Below are positions 12,161 to 22,148 of a DNA stretch of 64,000 bases, piece by piece. How positions within the stretch are numbered: position 1 is the stretch's first letter; each line of letters begins with the position of its first letter. The translations under genes and the position numbers were made by a program. The notes below the pieces were generated by a model. It ran no database searches and was not told where the DNA came from. It saw only the letters and a program-made list of their open reading frames with translations. This DNA comes from Silene latifolia (lineage: Eukaryota; Streptophyta; Magnoliopsida; Caryophyllales; Caryophyllaceae). The stretch spans positions 42,940,969 through 43,004,968 of the forward strand of contig NC_133538.1 in the NCBI RefSeq assembly GCF_048544455.1, written 5' to 3'.

Positions 12161-12805
12161 AGGAATTTAGGCACGGCCTATGACAATGCAAGGATCTACA
12201 AGGAGAAATCAAAGCGCTGGCACGACAAGAGAATCATCAAGCGCGAATTCCATATTGGCGATAAGGTACTTCTTTTAACGCTCGTATCCGTTTATTTCCG
12301 GTAAGCTGAAATCCAGGGACCGCCCCTATACGGTCACAAAATCACAAAGTTCGGATCGATTGAATTGGAGACCTCTCGCTGAGAAAGGTTCAAGGTTAAT
12401 GGCCAAATATGTGAAGCACTATCATGGATCGGATGCATATGTTGGGAAAGTCGAGGTATTGTACTTCGACCCGCTATCAGATGATGGAAAGTGAGGTAAA
12501 AAGGTCGTGCGGGACCTCTTAAACCAGCTTAATCGGGAGGCAACCCAGGTTGTAATTATTTTGTAATTTAGGAATTTTATTTTGCTTTTTTCATTTATTT
12601 TATTCGCCTTTCTTTTGAGTTTTTGTTTAATTTCATGCATTTTGCAATTTCTTGGTTTGGGGAAAACTGTACGCCTTTGATAATTTCTACAGGAATCTAT
12701 TTTATGCAAAGTGCGTAAGTGGTTCACTGGATGTTGTGAGAAAGACGGAGATTAAGTCGGGAAACAATTTTTGACGAATTAAAGCCTAAACGCCAGCGTT
12801 TTCAG

Positions 12806-12904
12806 TCGATCGACCAGTCCATTCAGTCGATCGACTGACGAGGAGAGTTCAGAAGCTACTGTGCAGGTATTTTGGTCGATCGACCGAGTAAAGTGGTCGA
12901 TCGA
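12806..12904. repeat. Two TCGATCGA palindrome pairs after Athila integrase
   Basis: Cores lie at 12806/12827 and 12876/12897, both 21 bp apart, in the non-coding stretch between integrase and the third reading frame. Confidence 0.92.
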
Positions 12905-13399
12905 CCACTCAACGGGATCAGATTACAACTGAAAAAGGGGAGTTTTGCTCATTCACTTGTTCATTCACATAAACACCAACTTTTAAGCAAATCCTATTTC
13001 TCTCCCTATTTTCGCGATTTCTCTGCATTTTCCACCTTAATCTCTACCTTTCTTGCTTTAATCTTCAAAGTTTCTTCAAGGTAAGTCTTAATCTCATTCC
13101 CATGCTCCATTCTCGATTTTATTGTGGATTGTTATGCGAAATTTTCTGAGTTTTGTGCTTGTGAGATGAAAAATCGATTTGGGGAAATCGAATTTTGGGA
13201 TGATTTCTTGCCTTATTTATACTTTAATTGCCTAATCTGTCCTTTTCCCTTTAATTTTCAAGCAAATGAGCAGCTAGGATGAGTTTTAAGCCGTTTTCCC
13301 CTATTTTTTTCGAAACCCTAATTTGCCTTACAGATGCGTTTTTGATTCGGGTTTCCTGAATTGACATTGCTAGATGATTTCTTGTTACTATTGTGTCAA

Positions 13400-14900
13400 T
13401 TGCAGGTACTAATAATGACAAAAGGAAAGGAGCCAATGCAAGAGGGGCAATCGAGCCAAAGGCACCGCTAAGCGGCCACGCGGACCGCCTCTCGATGATA
13501 GAAGCCACTACGGATACTCTACCCGACTATCCGCAGTTTATCTTTGCTAAACCTATTCAAATAAGCAAAATTTTCCTTCTTTGTTTCGAGTAGGAAGGTC
13601 ACAGCTACCCGGTTTCTCCATAAAGATACTTTGGAGAAACTAGGCTGTTACGAGTCGGTCGTGTCCCTGCTAAATGGGACGGGTATGATGGGTCTTGTGG
13701 ACATGGCTGAGTTCACATATTATGTTATGACCCTTGAATTCTTTTCCTCTTACGCTTTTGATTCCACAGCCTTTGAGGCTGATGCGACCAAACCCTGCAT
13801 TTCCTTTCGACTTTTTAATGTCAATTATTCTCTGACACTTGCTGATTTTGCGGGTTTTCTGGGTCTTTACTTCGAGGGCAGAACCTCGGACCCCTCTGAC
13901 ACTCATCGGGTCATGTGGTCTTGTATCGGTGACACTTACGGGTCAAGGAGGACGGGCACTTCCGTCCACTTGCCCCCTCTTCGTTATTTTCTACGGCTAA
14001 TGGGTAATACCATTTTTGGCCGTAAAGAGTCTAATAATGTGAATAATATTGAGCTTTCAATTTTGGCGGGCTATCTGAACGTCGAGCGTCGGACATCCCG
14101 TATTTATAACATTGCCTACTTGACCGCCTCACTTTCGATCGTAAGTGAGGGCACCTTGACCACCATTGCCTGTGGCGGTTTGGTGACACGTATCGCCAAC
14201 CGCCTTGTTCTACTTTTCCCTCGACAGAGGACCCCATTGACCCGACTGCGTTTTATGGACCTCTCTTACGCGAGGGGTGTTTATTGGGTCGATAGACGAT
14301 GCGGTGGAAGATTGATTCTTTCATCTCGTGACCGCATCCCCATCACCGGCTACCCTCCCGTCCCGCCCTCACTCTTGTTCGGCGCGGCCGCCGCCGCCTA
14401 GTTACAAAGCTTTCTCGGTGGCGGCCACTCCTGCCGCAGCACTTCGAGGAGGGCTCGTGCCTCCTCTTCACAGTGCACCCCTACCTCCACTACCACCCCT
14501 CCCGCCGGTACATCCACTTTTCTACCACCTACCCTTTAGTTGTCCCTCTGGTCATGGACCAGAGGGCAATGTCACGTGTTTTGGGTGACCTGTGTAGGAG
14601 TTTCAACCAAAGACAGGTTGGATACGGCCATAGCCCCACCCGGTCTACGAGGAGCTAGCTCGTGGGGGATGCTTCCACGGGACCGGGCTCACCCTTCTTA
14701 CTTTGTCCCTCCAAATGGGCGGTTACCCTCGGCCGCCAGAGACCGCCTCCCACTACTATCGCTGGTGCCTCCGGTTCCAGGAGGGCCACCCCACTGCTGC
14801 TGGCGAGGAGGAGGAGAGTGACTCGGCATCCTGGAGAGGACAAAGACTCGACTACGAGGGTGGAGATTAGATCTTTGGTGACCTCCCGTTTTTGGCTGGT
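13400..14900 (+). pseudogene. ATHILA-type third reading frame in env position (fossil)
   Basis: The core at 13631-14401 reads as 256 residues and shows the ATHILA ORF-1 type fold features (YYVMTLEFFSSYAFD, LFNVNYSLTLADFAGFLGLY, YLNVERRTSRIYNIAYL). In Athila elements this protein is encoded downstream of integrase, where retroviruses carry env, but no signal peptide or clear membrane span is seen here. Pro-rich and Gly/Arg-rich low-complexity DNA follows at 14400-14820. The function of the family is unknown. The frame is not complete compared with full Athila proteins. Confidence 0.7.
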
Positions 14901-15049
14901 TTGGGGAGGTCGTATTTTGTGAGTTATTTTCCTTTCTCTTTTCGCTTCCTTTTATTTTTTTATGCTTTTATTCTCCCGTTTTTCTCTTTGGTGATTTTTC
15001 TTTGAGCACAATGGGGACATTGTGCGTTTTGGTTTGGGGAGGGTATTTG

Positions 15050-15232
15050 CATATGCTTTTTGTTTTGCATCTGCATTTGTCTTTATTGCATTTCAGTCAC
15101 ATGTTTAGTGCATTTCTGTTTGCATTTGTTTTTATTTTTCATCCATTCAAAAAAAAATGCAAACAGAAATGCACTAAACATGTGACTGAAATGCAATAAA
15201 GACAAATGCAGATGCAAAACAAAAGGCATATG
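15050..15232. repeat. Near-perfect 78-bp inverted repeat in Athila 3' region
   Basis: The left arm 15050-15127 and right arm 15155-15232 are reverse complements with a single difference that would be a G-U pair in RNA; the loop is 27 nt. It lies in the untranslated region between the third frame and the 3' LTR, just after a conserved ACAATGGGGACATTGT-like stretch. In RNA this folds into one long hairpin of the size that Dicer-like enzymes process. Confidence 0.95.
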
Positions 15233-15927
15233 AAACAAAGAAAAAATTGAAAAAAATTCATAAAAACCAAAAATATCACGTTTACTTTTGCATATAGTTG
15301 AGTCGGATTGGAGTTATTAATGATGATTTTGCTCTATTAGTCAAATATGCCATTCCTTGCCTTTTCATAGCTGCTTAGCAAGAATTAAAAGTGATCTTTC
15401 AAATTTTGTTATGGAATTCCATTTCGGGCAATTAGACTTGACTCATTACTTTTGGCAAACTACTTATACTTTCTGAGATATAGAGCCTACAACTGGTGAC
15501 ATTTATGACCGGTTAATTTAGGATTGAGAGTAGTTACTCCCTTTATTTCTTGTTTTGCACGTGTATGAGTTTTGATTGCTTATTGCCTATACGCATTGGT
15601 TTGTGGTCGGTATTGCATGTTTAGAAAACTATTGCATCCTCCCCTTTCTCATTTTACCCCATTAACTCCACTATAAGCCAAAATTGCCAGTTGCCCTCAA
15701 CTACATCCCATACTCAGCCTACCATTGTGCCAAGCTAGGAAGTAGTAGAGGAATTTGTTGATTTAAGCTGTTTTGGTTCGCTCTTGTAATGTTGGAGCGG
15801 GTATTTTTGAGAAGTGAAGGAATCAATTTAGCCTGAAAACAGAAAAAAAAGGGATTCAGAAAATGAAAAACAAAAAAAAAAAAGGATGAGTTGTTTACCT
15901 GGCGTAATGCTCTGAGTGTGCGGGTGG

Positions 15928-15956
15928 TCGATCGATCGCCATCGGTGGTCGATCGA
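15928..15956. repeat. TCGATCGA palindrome pair in Athila 3' untranslated region
   Basis: Cores start at 15928 and 15949, 21 bp apart, flanked by A- and T-rich homopolymer DNA with no reading frame. Confidence 0.92.
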
Positions 15957-16639
15957 CCACCGTTCGAATTTGAGAAAAAAAAAATGAAAATGAAAGAAGA
16001 AAAAAAAGGGGAGTCTTGAAAATAATAAGGTCTTGGCTGAAATAAAAGCACGCCTCATGTGCTTACCTCATGATTTGGAGGCGTTTGTTTGGATTTTTGT
16101 GTTGCCTAGTCAATAAAGGCATGGTCTTTTTGTTAAGTTGGAAGAACGGGATACGGGTTCTAATGGTTCATTAGGTACTAGCTTGGCTCTTACCTTCACT
16201 CTTCCATAATTGTTTTGCCCCTTCTTTCCCACTTAGCCTCACATATCCAAATTTTGCAATAGTTCGGCATGTGATAGTCCTTGACGGTGGTTATGCGTAT
16301 GTACGGTAAATAGAATCATTATTCATGCTAGTCAAGCATGCATGTTTTGTCGGTCGCAGTCTAGGTGAGAGACTGTATTTTTTCTTCTCTCTCTTTTACA
16401 TATAATCTTACCATTTGCTTTGCTAAGAGAAGAGTGATCCGGGAGAGTCCGATTGTATGAGTCTTGCAAGGTCGAACGCCCGACTTAATTCTATGATATG
16501 CACAAATTTGTTCACTTGATTTAAGCTTTGTGATTGACTATGTGCATTAAACGGTTTGGCATTGACTTGTAGTTGGCTCTGAGATGTACTCCTTTCCATT
16601 TAGTTTTTTTTATACGGGTCATAGTGCTTGCTTGGGGAC

Positions 16640-16664
16640 AAGCAAGGTTTGGTTTAGGGAGATT
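16640..16664 (+). promoter_or_regulatory. Athila polypurine-tract region
   Basis: A G/A-rich stretch with interrupting T residues (AAGCAAGGTTTGGTTTAGGG and following) lies immediately before the 3' LTR, in the position of the plus-strand primer. It is not a clean purine run, so the exact tract is uncertain. Confidence 0.5.
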
Positions 16665-17929
16665 TGATACGTGCATATTCTATACACTTTATCTGTGGTT
16701 TTGGCATGGATTTCTATGCATAATTGGCAGCTTAAGGCTGCTATTTCTTCCAAAACGGTTTACTTTGCATTTTCTATGATTTATTGTAGGAATGCGTGGA
16801 AGTAGGCTAAATCAAGCCAAATTCGTCCTCCGGAAGCAAGTTCAAGGAAGCCAAGAAGAAGGAGAGTCGCATTCACTCACCTTGGGATGCGTGCAAGGGG
16901 TGAAGAGTTGATTGGAAGCAATACGGAGCCACCGCACAAGATTTTCGTCGATCGACTAAGCTTTTCGATCGATCGACCACCGAGCTCATCGGATGCTCTT
17001 TTCGCGTTTTTTGATCGACCGTGGTCTTGACCATCGATCGACCGATTTCGAGCTGATAATTATTTCTCCGTGTTAGACTTTTAAAAGCCCAACTTGTAAT
17101 TAACTTTGGGTATCTTTTTATCGAGAACGCAAAGAACTTTTAGGTTATGCTTTTCATTCGAAAAAATGAGTTTTCAGATCTAGCTTGAGACTAAACCTTT
17201 GATTCGAATACTTGGTCCTTGAAATTTGATTAGTAAGCTTTTTATGCAATTCTTCCTCTTTCTTATTTTTCCTTGTTATTTTGATTTTTGTTTCATCAAT
17301 TAATTTCAAAGAATTGAATTCCTCTCCTTTGTTCTAGTTAGATTCCATCATGTCAAATTTGTTCTTTATTATTAATTTCGCAATTAGTGTAGTTATGATT
17401 ATGCGTAGGTAATTCCTTTGATTGGGAATAAGGTGAGCCATGGTATTAAATTAGGATTGTTGTGTAGCATGAGTTCTTCCGTATTGGTCTTGTTATCTTT
17501 TGATAGATTTCTTTGCTAGATTGAAAGATTGGTAATTTGATTTATCGTTGGATTTAGAATTTCTCTTGAGTGAAAGCTTTGATAAATTCTAGGGAATTAT
17601 TAGACCGTGAGGTTATTTGAGCTTTGATCGAAAGACTAGCTTATCTTCCCTGAGACCGTATTATGAGACCTCTGCTGCTTGATTGACCTGTTATTTGCCA
17701 TGGTGAACCGAAGTTCCCGATCCTCTTTTTATCTTGTTAAGAATATTCATTTTAGCAATTAGCCAGTTAATCAACCAATTTCAAAACCCCCAATTAATTG
17801 TTACTTTTATAGGCTGAAAAATAGCAAACAAAATCAACCTTGTCTCTCTGTGGTTCGACCCTTACTATCGCTAGCTATAGTTTTAGTTTGGAATTATAAA
17901 TTTAATTTTGGTACTAAACGACGGTATCA
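16665..17929 (+). repeat. Athila 3' LTR
   Basis: 1265 bp, same ends as the 5' LTR. Differences from 5790-7065 are concentrated in about 150 bp holding the palindrome pairs (16948/16969 still 21 bp apart; the second pair is degraded). The remainder differs at only a few positions. Confidence 0.95.
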
Positions 17930-17934
17930 CCCAT

Positions 17935-18385
17935 TATCAAAAGTGAACTCATATCCCTCATACGAAATATCACGCAGTCCACACGCATCAACAGCATCCC
18001 TAAAATTATTCATCTGCCATTGTGCACGCTCCCCACCCTTCATCTCGTTAGAAAACAGAACTTCATTATAATCACCAACACACATCCAGGGACCCGACGC
18101 CTCAGATGCTAAAAGACGCAAGAGCTCCCACGAAAGATACCTATCCTGAACAGCCGGCCACCCGTAGAAACCCGTAACCCTAAATTTAAACTCACCCAAC
18201 TCAATATCGAAATCCATATGATGCACGGAAGCACTCCTAAGGGTACAACTAACATCACCACTCCAAAGAAACGCCAGCCCACCTGACCTTCCCACACTAT
18301 CCACAGCTACTCCTTGATACCCATCAAACCTACTCCACACCCTCTGCATCTCACTACTACTCAATTTAGTCTCACACAAAAACAT
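17935..18385 (-). pseudogene. LINE endonuclease, N-terminal remnant
   Basis: This is the central part of an apurinic/apyrimidinic-type endonuclease: FLCETKL (catalytic Glu), GRSGGLAFLW, VTGFYGWP, WMCVGDYNEVL (the GDFN motif, here GDYN) and GYEFTFDNG. The family nicks target DNA to prime reverse transcription. Its first 30 or so residues are missing and the homology fades at about 18385. It runs in frame into 5789 if the Athila element and one TSD copy are removed, so the two pieces are one LINE. Confidence 0.85.
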
Positions 18386-18465
18386 ATATTTGAGAATTTT
18401 GTAAAATTGTTTAAATAACGTGCAAAGATATACTATTACTTTGGATCAGTTTTGGCAATATTTGT
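18386..18465. other. Orphan segment, left part, between LINE end and Sirevirus
   Basis: 80 bp between the fading 5' end of the LINE and the Sirevirus. It continues after the Sirevirus at 29917-30033 and, past the MITE, at 30216-30226, about 208 bp in all, up to the right LINE target duplication. On the plus strand the rejoined DNA keeps one frame open and ends in a peptide with LEWDEFVKQNMPL and a stop at the TAA near 29973. It could be a captured or transduced host gene tail, or filler DNA from LINE integration. Confidence 0.4.
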
Positions 18466-20053
18466 TGAAGAAACCCAATTTGATTAAGCTAGTGTTGATG
18501 ATGCCTTAAGACAAATTAATCTCATTTGTTATTCAATTGTGTGCCTCCCCATGTAGCATTAAGCTTCAATTGTCAATTCAAGGTTATCAAGAATGTCATT
18601 ATGAATATCAAAGATGAAGATAGTCATTAGTGCTAATGTCATGTGTTGTAAGGTGATCGTTTAACACGAATTTACGTTTAGGTGCAAAAACAACAGTTGA
18701 GTCAACAGTTAATTAAGGCCCGTCTTTGAAAGAAATATTTCGAAAATATTTGAATCTTTGTTAAAGTGCTTTCAACTTTCACAAATGTTTTCTGAAATTA
18801 TTTTGAAGTCTTTTAAAGAATATAGAGCTTTCAATGACTTGCTAAGGAGTTTGCTTGCACAATAAGACACTTACTATAAATGGGTTGTTTGCTTTTACAT
18901 TTATGGAAATGTTTATGGTTCCCATAAACACAACCATTTATGCTTGTTTCTTGTTGAAAAACCCAGCCTATTTTTGTGTGTGTGCACAACCTGATTTCTT
19001 GCAATCTTAGGCACCGATTTCTTGAGGAAGAGTACTCGGTTTCTTGGTGAGAAATTCGGATGGCTTTGCATGTTGCCCAAGCAAACTACTTACAATATTT
19101 TAATCACTTGTGCTTATGAGTGTAAGATATTTTAATGTAAAGTATACTACTTGAACATTATAAATAGTTTGCTTAATTCATTTTTACAAGTGTGCAACAA
19201 ACGAGTTTTAAACTGAAAAAGACTTAAGCTTTCAATCGAGTAAATTAACTTTGCAAAACCGTTTATCATTTCAAAATCTTTGAATCTTTTGCAAGTTTGT
19301 TTATTTATCTTTTGAGTCTTTTATTTGAGTTTGTTGTTGCACCTAGTCGTTTTAGTCGTGTTCAAGGATCCCGTGTTTTGTACTTAAACTTTATCTCCTC
19401 CGTTCAATTGAGTGAACAACATTGAGATAAGTGGTCTTGTAACAAACGGGTAGAACAAAAAGTCTTAGGATAGAGTTATCCTTAAGCACGAAGTCTTCGA
19501 AGTGGAGTAGCTTTTGAGCATGAAGTCTTTCGGCGGAGTAACCCAAAGCAAAAGTCTTATTGCGGAGTAGCTTTAAGCAAGGAGTCTTTCGGCGGAGTAG
19601 CCCAAAGCAAAAGTCTTGGAAGCAGAGTAGCTTTTAAGCATTAGCAACTGGAGTAGGTTGGGGAGTTGTTTTATTATTCGGGGTGGTCTTAGTTTGTATG
19701 AGTGTACTTCTGAGACGTTTAATAAAATAGCGCTGGACGTAGGTCGCGGAGTAGTGACCGAACCAGTTTTTAAAAACATCGTTAGTCGTGTCTATTTCAT
19801 TTTATTTCCACTGCACACTCTACTCACGTTTTTATCTACAGAATCAACAGTTGAGTACACTGTAACTTCTGCTTGCTGAATCGTTGTTGAATACTTCTAG
19901 CTCTCTAGTTCTAAGTATCGACTTCTACTTTCATCTAAGCATTGTTTAAAGTGTTTAAGAGTTTTTAAAGAAGCTTTCATTAAGCTTAAAATTTTAAATA
20001 TACACCTAATTCACCCCCTCCCCCTCTTAGGTGCCCTCGTCCGTGACTCTTCA
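18466..20053 (+). repeat. Sirevirus 5' LTR
   Basis: 1588 bp. It contains five units of a roughly 30-bp imperfect repeat (19485-19640) and two AACWGTT-type motif pairs with 12-bp spacing (18693/18705 and 19847/19859, positions of ACAGT or ACTGT). It ends GACTCTTCA directly before the primer site. Confidence 0.95.
19485..19640. repeat. 30-bp tandem repeat in Sirevirus LTR
   Basis: The motif GGAGTAG/GGAGTAA starts at 19504, 19535, 19564 and 19594, with a fifth diverged unit near 19624, so the period is 29-31 bp; an AAGTCTT block lies between units. The same array is present in the 3' LTR at about 29340-29500. Tandem motifs upstream of the transcription start are common in LTR enhancers. Confidence 0.85.
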
Positions 20054-20055
20054 AT

Positions 20056-20068
20056 TGGTATCAGAGCC
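20056..20068 (+). promoter_or_regulatory. Sirevirus primer binding site, tRNA-iMet type
   Basis: TGGTATCAGAGCC lies two bases after the 5' LTR; it is complementary to the 3' end of plant initiator tRNA-Met, the standard Copia primer. Confidence 0.93.
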
Positions 20069-20116
20069 TTGTGCTCTTGATAACTGGTTAACTACCAGTG
20101 AGTTGATCCTATAGTC

Positions 20117-22131
20117 ATGGACGAGAAACATACTAAGTACCCTATCTTCAAAGGGGATAACTACTCCTGGTGGAAGCACCGTATGGAACACTATGTCAAA
20201 AGTACGGATTATGAGTATCGGGTCATTATTCAAAAGGGTCCCCATGCTATAACGGTTACTGACTCTGATGGGAACAATGCCGTAAAAAGCGAGGAAAGTT
20301 ATGTCGAGGCTGACTATCGTAAAGTCGAGAAAAGTTCTAAAGCCATGTCCATTCTTCAATATGGCATCGGTGGACAAGATATCAATCGCATCTCCGGATG
20401 TACCTCGGCTAAAGAGATTTGGGACACGTTAAATCTTGCTTATGAAGGAACGTCCCAAGTCAAGAAGCATCGTATTGACCTTCTCATGCAACAATATGAG
20501 ATGTTCAATATGATGAAAGATGAGTCAATCAATGGTCTTTCTTCTCGCTTTTCTAGTATTGTTAATGAACTTAAAGGTCTAGGTAGAGAGTTTGAATCCT
20601 AGGATATAGTCCGAAAGATCCTTCGTAGCCTTAGTAATAAATGGCAACCAAAGGTGACGGCTATTGAGGAGGCTAAAGATCTGTCCAAATTGTCCCTCAA
20701 TGAGCTAATGGGTTCACTCATGGCACACGAGTTAAGTCTCGCAAAGCGCTCGGGTGAAAGTTCCAAAGCTTGAGGTTTCGCTCTCAAATCAACCTCAAGT
20801 GATGAGGAAGATGATGGAGATGACGAGCAAGCCATGTACTCACGTAACATGGCGGATATGATCAATAGTCACAATCCTAAAAAGTTCAACAATACTAACA
20901 AAAAACGTTTTCAAAAGAAGAGATCTTATTCCACGGTGGCTTGTTTCAAATATGGTGAGAAAGGTCACCTTATCAAAGATTGCCCTAAGTGGAATGAGTT
21001 CAAATCTAGAGAAAAACGAGATTTTGCAAAGAAATATTTTAAGCATAAAGTCATGTCTGCAATATGGGGTGTATCTGATTCCGATGAGGATGAAGTCCTT
21101 GAAGAAGAATTAGATGCCAAAGTTTGTATGAGAACTCGTCTTGATCTTGACGGACCCAAGTCTTCAAAGAAAGAATCCGCACTCTGTCTTATGGCGCACT
21201 CCGACGACTCCAGCGATGACTCCGACACCGAGGTAATGAATCTCAAGAACAAGGTGAGAACTCTTTCTAAAGAAAAGCTTTGTTTGATGTTTGATGATGT
21301 ACTTGACAAGAGTCTTGCTAAAAATGATAAACTCTATGGCTTGCAAACTCAAATTGAGGAAATTGCTGAAGAAAATGTTGGTCTTAGAGAGTGTCTAGAC
21401 GAGATAAAAGAAAGTAACATCATTCCATCACTCAGAAAAGAAATTAAAAAATTGAGGAAAGAAAACCTTGTTCTCACGAATATTGCTAGCTCGTCAAAAT
21501 CAACAGTTGCCTCAACTGTTGTTTCTGATGTTGAAAAAGAAAACGAGTCTTTAATTATTCAAGTTGATATTTTGATTAAAGAACGAGACCCACTGCTAGC
21601 TGACCTTACCTCGTGTCGACATGATAATAAGGAACTTGAATAAATTACTATGTTGCTTAGTGATGAATGTAGTCATGCTAAATCCGCTTTCGATAAAGTA
21701 GGCAAACTAAATCTTGACCATCTTGCTAAAATTGAAACATTGACCAAAGAGTTGCATGATGCTAAAGAGTTTTACAGGAAATGGGAAGGTAGCCAAAACA
21801 TTTTAGACTCCCTCATAAATCAGTCCCAAAAATCTGAAGAGAAAGCTGGACTTGGTTTCCAAAGTAACAGTTCAGTGAACTGTAACTTCAGAAACCAGGA
21901 ACCAAGCAAGACTGATTTTCGAAGGAGAAAATATGCAGGCCTTCCTGAGTATATTGTTTGCAACTTTTGTGGTAAGACTGGTCATGACTTTAATGGTTGT
22001 CCTAACCGACTAAACGACTTAAATAAGAACATCAAGGTTGCTAAAAAGGAGTGGGTTCGCAAAGATTTGATTAACAATGCAACTCACAAAAAGGGATCCA
22101 AATTCGTTTGGATTCCTAAACTAACCTCTTG
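20117..22131 (+). pseudogene. Sirevirus gag (fossil)
   Basis: The N-terminal part is a Copia gag core (KYPIFKGDNYSWWKHRMEHY, then MDEKH start; KEIWDTLNLAYEGTSQVKKH). Two CCHC knuckles follow (CFKYGEKGHLIKDC near 20943 and CNFCGKTGHDFNGC near 21960) with an acidic and coiled-coil stretch between them. Two zinc knuckles and a long coiled coil are usual for Sirevirus gag. Broken. Confidence 0.85.
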
Positions 22132-22148
22132 ATTTCTTAAAGGCATTA

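Larger units (their letters stand above)
5790..17929 (+). mobile_element. Athila-lineage Gypsy LTR retrotransposon (fossil)
   Basis: This is a 12.1-kb element with LTRs of 1276 and 1265 bp (TGATAC...GTATCA), a 5-bp TSD, a tRNA-Asp primer site, gag, protease, RT, RNase H and integrase in Gypsy order, a third ATHILA-type reading frame after integrase, and a long 3' untranslated region. Size, primer and the extra frame place it in Athila. The LTRs are nearly identical outside one palindrome-rich block, so the insertion is young (probably well under two million years at usual plant rates; inference). The coding part is broken in about ten or more places. It sits inside a LINE. Confidence 0.93.
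2211..18385 (-). mobile_element. 5'-truncated L1-type LINE with RNase H, split by an Athila element
   Basis: A plant L1-clade non-LTR retrotransposon lies on the minus strand. On the plus strand its poly(A) tail reads as poly-T (2211-2228). Moving right come RNase H, zf-RVT, reverse transcriptase and the end of the endonuclease up to 5789; the endonuclease resumes at 17935 after the Athila insertion. Without the insertion about 4 kb remain. ORF1 and the first part of the endonuclease are missing, the usual 5' truncation of target-primed reverse transcription. The open reading frame carries two in-frame stops (near 5189 and 4744) and one frameshift (near 3150-3190). The reading frame is continuous across the Athila insertion site, so the Athila arrived in an otherwise joined LINE. 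Confidence 0.85.
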
